A program made the translations under genes and the position numbers. From Limimaricola sp. G21655-S1 (GTDB lineage Bacteria > Pseudomonadota > Alphaproteobacteria > Rhodobacterales > Rhodobacteraceae), in contig NZ_JAPWGO010000017.1 of NCBI RefSeq assembly GCF_027213785.1, positions 1 to 64,000 of the forward strand: DNA of 64,000 nucleotides. The letters run 5' to 3'. Of the stretch, positions 53,718 to 62,047 are shown piece by piece (positions within the stretch are counted from its first letter, which is position 1; every line of letters starts with the position of its first letter). The notes below the pieces were generated by a model that was not told the origin of the DNA, searched no databases, and saw nothing but the letters and a program-made list of their open reading frames with translations.

Positions 53718-53975
53718 GGCCGGTCCTCACTTTCGGCGGTCACGCACCCCGTCTCTCTCGGCGCTGCGCAAGGCCGACAAGGGCCGCGAGATGGTGGTGA
53801 TGGCCGAGGTCGGCGACGTCCCGCATCACCCCGGGAAGACGCCTTTCTGTTTCCTGCCATGCGCAGGTTCGCAGATGTACCGGAGGCGGGACCGGAAAGG
53901 GGCCGACAAGCGCCGCGCCGTGTTGCGCGAGGCGGCGGCTTCCTTGATCGGATGAACCAGGGCGAGCGGGTCTAG
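53714..53975 (+). pseudogene. photolyase-related (COG3046-like) gene, N-terminal remnant with frameshifts
   Basis: Three frames must be joined to see the gene. GTG 53714 gives VRPVLTFGGHAPRLS. A shifted frame gives LSALRKADKGREMVVMAEVG and HHPGKT. A further shift gives FPAMRRFADVPE and ends at TAG near 53973-53975. Together they match the N-terminus of deoxyribodipyrimidine photolyase-related proteins (LVLGDQL, SALREADxxRDxVxMAEV, HHxKKIxxLFSAMRRFA). The remaining 400 or so codons are missing; the MORN gene occupies the next position. Family recognition is from memory. Confidence 0.6.
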
Positions 53976-53979
53976 ACGC

Positions 53980-55629
53980 TCAGCTCTCCTCCCCGACCTC
54001 CTCGGTCCCGTCGCCGTCGGCATCATCCTCCGCAGGGGCTTGGGCGGGCTCATCTCCCTCGATGCCGTCTTCCGAGGTTTCAGGGGTATCCGGGGTTTCG
54101 GGCGTGTCCGGGGCCTCCGTCTCGACAGGCTCTTTCGGTGGCGTGCCGGCCGTGTCCTCTTCGACGGCATCGGCATCGGCATCGGCATCGGTGCCGGTCG
54201 CGTCCTCCTCTGCCTCCGGGGGCTCGACCGGCGCGTCGCCGACAAAGGCGCCGTCGCGCCAGCCGCCTTCCTCGGTCTCGCCCGTGGCATAGCGCATCAC
54301 GCCGCGCCCTTGGCGGCGACCGTCGCGGAACTGGCCCTCATAGATGTCGCCATTGGCATAGGTCGCGACGCCTTCGCCCTCGATCTCGCCATCGACCCAC
54401 TGGCCTTCATAGGTAAAGCCGTCGGGCATGGTGATCCGGCCCTGGCCATGGCGCTGGCCGTCCTCGAAGCCGCCCTCGTAGCGGGTGCCGTCGGCATAGA
54501 TCGCCAGGCCCTGGCCCTCGCGCTGGCCCTCGACCCAATCGCCTTCGTAGCTGTAGCCGTCGGCATAGGTCATCTTGCCGCGCCCGTGATTGCGCGCGTC
54601 GAGGAACTCGCCCTCGTAGACGAGGCCGTTGGCGTAGGTGGCGGTGCCGGTGCCCTCGATCACGCCCTCGCTCCAGTCGCCCTCATAGGTCGAGCCGTCG
54701 GGATAGGTGATCTTGCCGGTGCCATGCGCGAGGTCGTTCTCGAACTGGCCGACATACACCGACCCGTCGGGATAGGTGACCTCGCCCTGACCCTCGATCC
54801 GCCCCTCGACCCATTCACCGACATAGCGATAGCCGTCGGTGCCGGTGAAGGTGCCCTGACCATGGCGGCGATCATCCTTGAACGCGCCTTCGTAGACGTC
54901 GCCATTGGCGTATTGGACCCGGCCCGTGCCCTCGCGCTTGCCCGCCGCGAACTGGCCGATATAGACGTCGCCATTGGGCTGTTCGAGCCGGCCCTCGCCT
55001 TCGATCTGGCCGTCGACCCAATTACCTTCATAGACCAGCCCGTCGGGCATGGTGAGCGTGCCTTGCCCGTCGCGCTCGCCGGCCTTGAGCGTGCCCTCGT
55101 AGGTCGAGCCGTCGGGATAGGTGATCTTGCCTTCGCCTTCCTTGACGCCGTTGACCCACTGGCCGTCATAGACATAGCCGTCGGGGCTGCTCAGCCGGCC
55201 GGTGCCGTGATGCATGGCGTTGCGGAATTCGCCTTCGTAGCGGGTGCCGTTGGCGTATTCGGCGGTGCCGCGGCCGGTGATCTTGCCGTCTTCCCACTCG
55301 CCCTCGTAATTGCCGCCATCGGCGAAGGTGATCCGACCCACCCCTTCGGGCTTGCCGCGCGCGAACTGGCCCTCATAGACCGAACCGTTCGGGAAGGTGG
55401 CCTGACCCTCGCCGCGGATCTCGCCCTCGAACCATTCGCCGACATACTCGTAGCCATTGGGCAGTCGGTAACTGCCGCGCCCGTGCTGGCGCCCGTTGAG
55501 GAAGGTGCCCTCGTAGACGCCCCCGTCCTCGTATTGCTTGATGGTGGCTTCCTGCGCCTGCGCGCCGGGCGCCTGCGCGAGCATCATCGCCGCCGCGAGT
55601 GTGAACGCGCGCTTGGCTCCTGCCGACAT
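53980..55629 (-). CDS. exported MORN-repeat protein
   Basis: A 549-aa protein. A signal peptide (RAFTLAAAMMLAQAPGAQA) is followed by about 18 full and one partial MORN repeats of exactly 23 residues (pattern PDGSTYEGDWSEGVIEGTG). A 100-residue acidic, Pro/Thr-rich tail closes it (DADADADAVEEDTAGTPP). Repeats alternate Trp and Phe at the same place (GEW, GQF), giving a 46-residue superunit. MORN arrays fold as extended beta-hairpin strips that bind proteins or lipids. It is probably periplasmic or surface-located; partner unknown. Confidence 0.88.
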   Translation of the reverse strand: MSAGAKRAFTLAAAMMLAQAPGAQAQEATIKQYEDGGVYEGTFLNGRQHGRGSYRLPNGYEYVGEWFEGEIRGEGQATFPNGSVYEGQFARGKPEGVGRITFADGGNYEGEWEDGKITGRGTAEYANGTRYEGEFRNAMHHGTGRLSSPDGYVYDGQWVNGVKEGEGKITYPDGSTYEGTLKAGERDGQGTLTMPDGLVYEGNWVDGQIEGEGRLEQPNGDVYIGQFAAGKREGTGRVQYANGDVYEGAFKDDRRHGQGTFTGTDGYRYVGEWVEGRIEGQGEVTYPDGSVYVGQFENDLAHGTGKITYPDGSTYEGDWSEGVIEGTGTATYANGLVYEGEFLDARNHGRGKMTYADGYSYEGDWVEGQREGQGLAIYADGTRYEGGFEDGQRHGQGRITMPDGFTYEGQWVDGEIEGEGVATYANGDIYEGQFRDGRRQGRGVMRYATGETEEGGWRDGAFVGDAPVEPPEAEEDATGTDADADADAVEEDTAGTPPKEPVETEAPDTPETPDTPETSEDGIEGDEPAQAPAEDDADGDGTEEVGEES

Positions 55630-55734
55630 GACCGATTGCCCCCGATCGCTGGACCCGGTGCGACCGGTCCAAGTTTCCGCTTTGGTGCAGAGTAACGACG
55701 GCCCCCGCTCAAGACAACAGCCCCGGCACCTCAG

Positions 55735-56247
55735 TCACTTGCGCGGCGGATCGGCCACGGTATCGGGCCACGTGTCCGACATCGGGCCGCCGGTGACCGG
55801 ATCGCGCTCCGGGCAGGGCAGGGCGGCGATTTGGGCGCCGAAGCGGTGCCTGGCATCCACGGCCGCACGCTCGACCGATGGCGCTTCCTGGCGCGGCGGA
55901 TAGGCCCCGAGTACCGCGAAACCCGGCCGGCGCTCGAGGCAGCGGTGACCGAACCCCGCCGGCAGCACCAGCGCGTCGCCGGGCGCGACGTCGAGATCCT
56001 CGCCCGCCTCGCCGCCGATCCGCAGCCGGGCGCTGCCGGCGACGCAAAGCAGCGCCTCATGCGCGTCGGGGTGGAAATGGTGATAATCGAAGACGCCCCA
56101 GCGCCAGATACCGCCCCAGCCATGGCGGCGCAGCAAAGCTTCCGCCGCCTCGGGCGCGAAGGCGCGCGCATGGAGCAGCGCCGGCCAGCGCGGGTGGTTC
56201 GGAATGCCGCCATTGGCGGCGACACGGATGCGGCGGACAGGGCTCAT
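55735..56247 (-). CDS. cupin-domain protein (YjlB-like)
   Basis: A 170-aa cupin. Metal-binding motif 1 is WRWGVFDYHHFHPDAHEALL and motif 2 is GDALVLPAGFGHRCLE. The start region (IPNHPRWPALLHARAF) matches YjlB-family cupins. The C-terminus has RDPVTGGPMSDTW. Start 56247 is the ATG that gives the family N-terminus; no strong ribosome site. Function unknown. Confidence 0.75.
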   Translation of the reverse strand: MSPVRRIRVAANGGIPNHPRWPALLHARAFAPEAAEALLRRHGWGGIWRWGVFDYHHFHPDAHEALLCVAGSARLRIGGEAGEDLDVAPGDALVLPAGFGHRCLERRPGFAVLGAYPPRQEAPSVERAAVDARHRFGAQIAALPCPERDPVTGGPMSDTWPDTVADPPRK

Positions 56248-56350
56248 GCGCAGTAGTCTAGACGCCCGCGGCCCTTCGGCAACGCCGCGCTTGCGCCACG
56301 CCGCCGGGTAACTAATCTCGGCCCGATCCCCAACCCCGCCGGGAGGCGCC

Positions 56351-56779
56351 ATGTCCGAGAACAAGACCCTGCCCACCGGCGCCAGCGTCGAGGCGTTCCT
56401 CGAGGCCGTGACCCCGGACCGCCGACGCGAGGACGCCCTGGCACTGGATGCGCTGTTCCGGGAAGTGACCGGTTTCGTGCCGCAGATGTGGGGGCCGTCG
56501 ATCGTGGGCTATGGCTCCTACGACTACGTCTACGAAAGCGGCCATGCCGGACGCTTCCTCGCCACCGGGTTTTCGCCTCGAAAGGCCAATCTCGTGCTCT
56601 ACATCATGCCGGGATACGACGAGGCCAACCCGATCCTTACCCGGCTGGGCAAGCACCGGATGGGCAAGTCGTGCCTTTACATCAACAAGCTCGCCGACGT
56701 GGATCGCGGCGCGCTGGCGGAGCTGATCCGGCACGGGCTCGACCGGCTGGCGGGGTATTGGCCGGTGCATCCGATCTGA
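56351..56779 (+). CDS. DUF1801-domain protein
   Basis: A 142-aa protein with the YdhG-like DUF1801 fold: DALFREVTGFVPQMWGPSIV, then GYGSYDYVYESGHAG, the hydrophobic strand NLVLYIMPGYDE and GKSCLYINKLADVD. Small and soluble. GGGAGG lies upstream of the ATG at 56351. Function unknown. Confidence 0.82.
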   Translation: MSENKTLPTGASVEAFLEAVTPDRRREDALALDALFREVTGFVPQMWGPSIVGYGSYDYVYESGHAGRFLATGFSPRKANLVLYIMPGYDEANPILTRLGKHRMGKSCLYINKLADVDRGALAELIRHGLDRLAGYWPVHPI

Positions 56780-56804
56780 GCGGCGGCGCGCGCCAGGGAT
56801 CGCC

Positions 56805-58256
56805 ATGACCGAAGAGGACACCCCGCTCAGGGGCCGCTGGATCGCCATGGCGGCGCTGTTGGTGGCGGGTTTCATGAACCTGATCGACGTCACCATCGTC
56901 AACGTCGCCATCCCCTCGCTGCAGGGCGCCTTTCAAGCCAGCGACAGCCAGATCGAATGGGTCGTCGCGGCCTATATCCTGAGCTTCGCGCTGTTTCTGC
57001 TGCCCGCCGGTCGTCTCGGCGACGTGGTCGGGCGGCGGCGGATGTTCGTGATCGGGGTCACGGTCTTCACCATCGCCTCGGCGCTATGCGGCCTCGCGCC
57101 CGGCATCGGCAGCCTCGTGGCCGCACGGGTGCTGCAGGGCTTAGGCGGCGCGATGATGACGCCGCAGACGCTGGCGCTGGTGCCGGCGCTATTCCCGCCG
57201 CGCGAACGCGGTGCCGCCTTCGCGCTGTTCGGGCTTTCGGCCGGGCTCGCCAGCGTCGCCGGCCCGCTCTTGGGCGGGGTGCTGATCGGGGCCGATATCA
57301 TGGGGCTCGACTGGCGGCCGATCTTTCTCGTCAATATCCCGGTCGGCGCGGTGGCGGTGCTCGGGGCGCTGCGCTTCGTGCCCAAGGTGCCGGGCGACGC
57401 GGCGCTCAGGCTCGACCTCGTCGGCATGGCGCTGGCGGGCACCGGGCTGATGCTGCTGCTGTTTCCGCTGATCGAGGGGCGCCAGCTCGGCTGGCCCGTC
57501 TGGGTTTTCGCGATGATGGTCGCCGCCATGCCGACCGGCGCGGGCTTCGTCGCATGGCAGCGGCGGCAGGCGCGGCGGGGTGCGCCGCAGCTGATCCCGG
57601 CGAGCCTTCTGGCGAATGCCGACTACGTCACCGGCTCGGTGCTGGCGACGCTGCTCTTCGCCGGCATCCCCGGCTTCTTCCTCGTCTTCGCGATCTTCCT
57701 GCAGGTGGGCTACGGGCTGACGCCGCTCGAATCCGGGGTCACCACCATGCCGTTCTCGCTCGGGGTGCTGGGCGCATCGGTCCTGTCGGGCCGTCTCGGC
57801 ACCCGCTGGCCGCGCGAGCGGATCACGGCAGGCGCGGTGCTGCTGGTGATCGGCATGACCGCGCTGCGGCTGATGCTCCCCGAGGCGGGCGAGGCGCTGT
57901 CGCGCGCGGCTTTCATCCTGCCTCTGGCGCTCTCGGGGCTCGGCCTCGGCACCGCCGTCTCGCCGCTGTTCCAGACGGTGCTCGCCAACGTCGCCGACCG
58001 CGACACCGGCGCGGGCTCGGGCGCGCTGCAAAGCTTCCAGCAGGTCGGCGGCGCGCTGGGCGTGGCGGTGATGGGACAGCTGTTCTTCGGGATGCTGCGC
58101 GGGGGCGGCGGCTATCCGGAGGCGCTGACGGCCGCGCTGTGGTTCAACGCGGCCGCCTTCGTCGCCGTGGCGCTGCTGGTCTGGCGGCTGCCCGAGCCGC
58201 GCCTCGTGCCGGGGCAAGGACCGGGCGGAAAGCCCGAGCCCACCCCGGCGGAATGA
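56805..58256 (+). CDS. MFS transporter, DHA2-type multidrug exporter
   Basis: A 483-aa transporter with about 14 helices. Motif A is present as PAGRLGDVVGRRRMF and the DHA2 motif C region as GPLLGGVLIGADIMGLDWRP. The N-terminus (GFMNLIDVTIVNVAIPSLQG, then QIEWVVAAYILSFALFLLPA) matches EmrB/QacA-type drug/proton antiporters. No adaptor (EmrA-like) gene is adjacent. It lies 25 bp after the DUF1801 gene. Confidence 0.92.
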   Translation: MTEEDTPLRGRWIAMAALLVAGFMNLIDVTIVNVAIPSLQGAFQASDSQIEWVVAAYILSFALFLLPAGRLGDVVGRRRMFVIGVTVFTIASALCGLAPGIGSLVAARVLQGLGGAMMTPQTLALVPALFPPRERGAAFALFGLSAGLASVAGPLLGGVLIGADIMGLDWRPIFLVNIPVGAVAVLGALRFVPKVPGDAALRLDLVGMALAGTGLMLLLFPLIEGRQLGWPVWVFAMMVAAMPTGAGFVAWQRRQARRGAPQLIPASLLANADYVTGSVLATLLFAGIPGFFLVFAIFLQVGYGLTPLESGVTTMPFSLGVLGASVLSGRLGTRWPRERITAGAVLLVIGMTALRLMLPEAGEALSRAAFILPLALSGLGLGTAVSPLFQTVLANVADRDTGAGSGALQSFQQVGGALGVAVMGQLFFGMLRGGGGYPEALTAALWFNAAAFVAVALLVWRLPEPRLVPGQGPGGKPEPTPAE

Positions 58257-59189
58257 TCACAGCGTCAGCTGGTAGCTGTGCGGCACCCAGGCAAAGCCGT
58301 CATCCACCGCCATGACGTAGCCCGCCCCCGGGAAGGGCATGTGGTAGCCGATCACCGGCATCTTGCGCTCGGCCGCCATCGACAGCACCCGGCGCCGGGT
58401 CTCGACCGCCATCTCCTTGTCGGAATCGAAGCTGACATGCCAGTCGGGCTCGCCCACCGACCAGACGTAGTGGTTGGCGGTATCGGCCATCAGCAGCAGC
58501 TCGCCTTCGCTCCCCGCCACGGTGAAGACGAGGTGGCCCGGCGTATGGCCGAAGGCCGCCATCGCGGTAAGCGGGCCGACCTGGTCGCCGTCCTCGAGGA
58601 ATTGCAGCTCCCCCTCGAGCGGCCGCACCTTGGCCTCGAAGCCCTCGTTGTTCTGCCCGGCCCAGTGGTCGAACTCGACCCAGCCCGCGTGATGCGAGGC
58701 GTTGGGAAAGGTCTTTTCCCCGGCCTCGGTCATCAGCCCGCCGATATGGTCGCCATGCATGTGGGTCAGCACCACGTGGGTGACGTCCCCGGGCGAGCGG
58801 CCGGCGGCCTCCAGCGCCGCGGTGATGCCCGCCGCGTCGAGGCCGGTATCGACGAGGATCACGTTCTCGCCCGCCTCGACCAGCACCGGGTTGAAGAAGA
58901 ACCGCGCCTCGTCGGAGGGGATGAAGTTCTCCTCGCTGACCTGCGCGAAGGTCTCGTCGTCGACATTGAGCCCGAAGATCGAGTGCGGCTCGGGCACGAC
59001 GCGGCTGCCGGCAAGCAGGGTGGTCACCTTGACGTCGCCCAGCGTGAAGGCGCGGTGCGTCGGAAGCTCGACCGCGTCGCTCGAGGGGGCGGTCTGGGCA
59101 ATGGCGGTACCGGGCAGGCCCGCGCTCGCAGCCAGCGGCAGCGCCGCGCCGGCCATGAGCGCCGCGCGGCGGCTGATGGAATGTGACAT
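58257..59189 (-). CDS. exported MBL-fold metallohydrolase
   Basis: A 310-aa metallo-beta-lactamase-fold enzyme with an N-terminal twin-arginine signal (ISRRAALMAGAALPLAASAG). The dinuclear metal site is THMHGDHIGG; further ligands are His in GHTPGHLVF and Asp in LMADTANHY. Such exported MBL proteins include lactonases, but the substrate is not fixed by sequence. Start 59189 has AGGAGA 6-7 nt upstream. It is convergent with the MFS gene with no spacer. Confidence 0.87.
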   Translation of the reverse strand: MSHSISRRAALMAGAALPLAASAGLPGTAIAQTAPSSDAVELPTHRAFTLGDVKVTTLLAGSRVVPEPHSIFGLNVDDETFAQVSEENFIPSDEARFFFNPVLVEAGENVILVDTGLDAAGITAALEAAGRSPGDVTHVVLTHMHGDHIGGLMTEAGEKTFPNASHHAGWVEFDHWAGQNNEGFEAKVRPLEGELQFLEDGDQVGPLTAMAAFGHTPGHLVFTVAGSEGELLLMADTANHYVWSVGEPDWHVSFDSDKEMAVETRRRVLSMAAERKMPVIGYHMPFPGAGYVMAVDDGFAWVPHSYQLTL

Positions 59190-59273
59190 CTCACGTCTCC
59201 TCTGCGTTGTATGACGCAAAGGTTAGGGCATGCCGGGGCTTTGCCTAGCGCGGGGATGCACAAAGCCCCTGTA

Positions 59274-59693
59274 TCACAGCCACCATTGGTCGATCGCGGC
59301 GATGTCGTCGTCGGACCAGCCGAAATGATGGGCGAATTCATGCACCGTCACATGCGCCACCATTTCGGCCACGGTCACGTCGCCGCGCTCGGCCCATTCG
59401 TCGAGGATCGGCCGCCGGAACAGCCAGACCACGTCCGGGCCCTGCGGCACGTCCCAGTTCGACTTCTCGGTCATCGGCGTGCCGTCATAGAGCCCGGTCA
59501 GCTCGAACGGCTCCATCTCCATCTGCTCGAGAATGTCGTCGGGCGCGAAATCGACGACGCGCAGCGCCACCTCGGCGGCCGCGCGGCGGAACGGCTCGGG
59601 CAGGGTGGCGATGACATGGCGCGCGATCGTCTCGATCTCGTCGAGACTGGGCGCGAGGGGGCTGCCCGCGAAGGGGTCGGATGTGCTGTCCAT
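59274..59693 (-). CDS. zincin-like metallopeptidase-family protein (DUF1025-like)
   Basis: A 139-aa protein with the zinc motif HEFAHHFG (HExxH) near the C-terminus. The N-terminal half (SLDEIETIARHVIATLPEPF) matches the small minimal-zincin family. The mid segment GTPMTEKSNWDVPQGPDVVW is conserved in these proteins. Cytoplasmic; the substrate is not established. It is divergent from gltX. Confidence 0.82.
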   Translation of the reverse strand: MDSTSDPFAGSPLAPSLDEIETIARHVIATLPEPFRRAAAEVALRVVDFAPDDILEQMEMEPFELTGLYDGTPMTEKSNWDVPQGPDVVWLFRRPILDEWAERGDVTVAEMVAHVTVHEFAHHFGWSDDDIAAIDQWWL

Positions 59694-59755
59694 GGCCCCC
59701 GATATGGACAAAACGGCCCGCCTGTGAAAGAGCCCATGGCGAACAGGAGAGCCCC

Positions 59756-61075
59756 ATGACAACGACCCGTTTCGCCCCGTCCCCCACCGGTTGGCTGCAT
59801 ATCGGCAACCTGCGCGCCGCGCTGTTCAACCATGCCATCGCGCGCCAGCAGGGCGGCGAGTTCATCCTGCGCATCGACGACACCGACCAAGAGCGCTCGA
59901 AGCCCGAATACGTGGACGGCATCCTCGAGGCGCTGGACTGGCTCGGCATCACCCATGACCGGGTGGAACGGCAGTCCGACCGGATGGAGCGCTACACGGC
60001 GGCGCGCGAGGAGCTGGTGGCCGACGGACGGCTCTACGAATGCTTCGAGACCCCGACCGAACTCGACCTCAAGCGCAAGAAGCAGCTCAACATGGGCAAG
60101 CCGCCGGTCTACGACCGGGCGGCTCTCGACCTGTCTGAAGAGGAAAAGAACCGGCTGCGTGCCGAGCGCGGCAGCCATTGGCGCTTCAAGCTCGACCGCG
60201 AGCGGATCGAGTGGGAGGATGGCATCCTCGGGCCGATCTCGATCGACGCCGCGAGCGTGTCGGACCCGGTGCTGATCAAGGAAAGCGGTCAGGTGCTCTA
60301 CACCTTCGCCTCCTCGGTCGACGACGCCGAGATGGGCATCACCGACGTGGTGCGCGGCTCGGACCACGTGACCAACACCGCGACCCAGATCCAGATTATC
60401 CGCGCGCTGGGCTACGAGCCGCCGCGCTTCGCGCATCACTCGCTGCTCACCGGCCCGCAGGGCGAGGCGCTGTCCAAGCGGCTCGGCTCACTGTCCTTGC
60501 GCGATCTCAAGGCGGCGGGGATCGAGCCGATGGCGATCCTGAGCCTGATGGCGCGGCTGGGCTCCTCGCAGCCGGTGGAACTGCGCCAGACGCCTGCCGA
60601 GGTGATCGAGGGCTTCGACATCTCGAGCTTCGGCTCGGCGCCCACCAAGTTCGACCCCGCCGATCTGGAGCCGCTGACCGCGCGCTGGCTGTCGCAGCAG
60701 CCGCTTTCGGAGGTCGCCGAGGACGTGCGCGCGGCGGGGGTGCCCGAGGATCTGGCCGAGGCGTTCTGGGCCACGGTGCGCGGCAACCTCAAGACTCGCG
60801 CCACGATTGCCGAGTGGTGGGCGGTGTTCCGCGACGGCGATGCGGGCCGCGCCGAGCCCGAGGATGCCGAATTCGTGGCGCAGGCTCTGGGGATGTTGGG
60901 CGAGCCGCCCTATGGCCCGGAGACCTGGAAATCCTGGACCGACGCGGTGAAGGCCGAGACCGGCCGCAAGGGCAAGTCGCTGTTCCTGCCGCTGCGCCGC
61001 GCCGTCACCGGCATGGATCATGGCCCGGAAATGGCCGATGTCATGCCGCTGATGCAGGTCAAGCCGCGGGTCTGA
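59756..61075 (+). CDS. gltX: glutamyl-tRNA synthetase
   Basis: A 439-aa class I aminoacyl-tRNA synthetase that charges tRNA-Glu and, in bacteria lacking GlnRS, often tRNA-Gln for later amidation. The nucleotide motif is FAPSPTGWLHIGN (HIGH form) and the second motif LSKRLGS (KMSKS form); the editing/anticodon part is all-helical. The start at 59756 has AGGAGA 4-5 nt upstream; the frame extends further but without a site. Its short length resembles the second GluRS of alphaproteobacteria. Confidence 0.95.
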   Translation: MTTTRFAPSPTGWLHIGNLRAALFNHAIARQQGGEFILRIDDTDQERSKPEYVDGILEALDWLGITHDRVERQSDRMERYTAAREELVADGRLYECFETPTELDLKRKKQLNMGKPPVYDRAALDLSEEEKNRLRAERGSHWRFKLDRERIEWEDGILGPISIDAASVSDPVLIKESGQVLYTFASSVDDAEMGITDVVRGSDHVTNTATQIQIIRALGYEPPRFAHHSLLTGPQGEALSKRLGSLSLRDLKAAGIEPMAILSLMARLGSSQPVELRQTPAEVIEGFDISSFGSAPTKFDPADLEPLTARWLSQQPLSEVAEDVRAAGVPEDLAEAFWATVRGNLKTRATIAEWWAVFRDGDAGRAEPEDAEFVAQALGMLGEPPYGPETWKSWTDAVKAETGRKGKSLFLPLRRAVTGMDHGPEMADVMPLMQVKPRV

Positions 61076-61155
61076 TCGGGCCCGCCCCGGGCTTCGGGCT
61101 GGACCCGGCCCGCCCGCGCCATATCTCCCGCCTCTGACGAGGCGGGAGATCGGCC

Positions 61156-62046
61156 ATGAAGGATTGCATCATCGTGGGCGGCGGTCCGGCGGGGCTCACC
61201 GCCGGGATCTACCTCGCCCGGTTCCTGCGCGACACGGCGCTGTTCGATGCGGGCCGGCCCCGCGCGCATCGCATCCCGCGCACCCGCAACCTGCCGGGCT
61301 ACCCGGACGGGATCGAGGGGCCGGAACTGCTCGACCGGATGCGCCGCCAGCTCGATCCCTACGATGTGGAGATCTGCCGCGACCACGTCACATCGGCCAG
61401 CCGCATCGATGGCGGTTTCCGGGTCGAGGCCGATGGCGGCGCGCTCGAGACGCGGACGCTGATCCTTGCCACCGGCGTCACCAACCGCCCGCCGCAGATC
61501 CCCGAGGAGATCCATGACGAAGGGGTGGCGCGCGGGCTGATCCGCTATTGTCCGATTTGCGACGCTTACGAGGTGCGCGGCAAGAAGGTGGCGATCCTCG
61601 GCTCGGGTCCGCACGCCGTGGCCGAGGGCCGCTTCGTGCGTCACTACGCCGAGGACGTGACCGTGGTGCGTCCCGAGCACGCGCCGCTCGACGATGACGG
61701 CGAGCGGGCGCTGTCCAAGGCGGGGCTGAAGATCCTGCCGTCGCATCGCCGCGAGATCCGGCTCGACGGTGACGAGATCGTGGTCAAGATGCAGGATGGG
61801 CGCGAGGCCCGTTTCGACACGCTCTATGTCGCGCTCGGCACCGATCCGCATTCCGATCTCGCCCGCGACCTCGGCGCGGATCTGACCGAGGCGGGCTGCA
61901 TCCCGGTCGACGCGCATTGCGAGACCAGCATCGAGGGGCTCTTCGCCATAGGCGACGTGATCGCCGGGCTCGACCAGATCGCCTATGGCATGGGTCATGC
62001 CGCCGTGGCGACCACGGCGATCCACAACCGGCTGCTCGGGGGCTAG
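61156..62046 (+). CDS. FAD-dependent thioredoxin reductase-like oxidoreductase
   Basis: A 296-aa flavoprotein. FAD motif IVGGGPAGLTAGIYLARF, redox-active CPICD in IRYCPICDAYEVRG, NAD(P) motif AILGSGPHAVAEGRF, C-terminal FAIGDVIAGLDQIAYGMGHA. It differs from classic TrxB (CATCD) by CPICD, typical of a TrxR-like group of uncertain partner. It is convergent with the FtsX-type gene with only 1 bp between stops. Confidence 0.9.
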   Translation: MKDCIIVGGGPAGLTAGIYLARFLRDTALFDAGRPRAHRIPRTRNLPGYPDGIEGPELLDRMRRQLDPYDVEICRDHVTSASRIDGGFRVEADGGALETRTLILATGVTNRPPQIPEEIHDEGVARGLIRYCPICDAYEVRGKKVAILGSGPHAVAEGRFVRHYAEDVTVVRPEHAPLDDDGERALSKAGLKILPSHRREIRLDGDEIVVKMQDGREARFDTLYVALGTDPHSDLARDLGADLTEAGCIPVDAHCETSIEGLFAIGDVIAGLDQIAYGMGHAAVATTAIHNRLLGG

Positions 62047-62047
62047 C

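Noticed and set aside
54290-55560. 69-bp periodicity that could suggest a CRISPR-like or satellite array
   Set aside because: Units code MORN repeats in one frame, have no unique spacers, and differ mostly at wobble positions.
54040-55695. 551-aa plus-strand frame with 23-residue repeats opposite the MORN gene
   Set aside because: The periodicity is imposed by the MORN repeats on the minus strand; there is no ribosome site and no family pattern.
56957-58315. 452-aa plus-strand frame within the MFS gene
   Set aside because: An out-of-frame Arg/Ala/Gly-rich shadow of the transporter; no ribosome site or domain.
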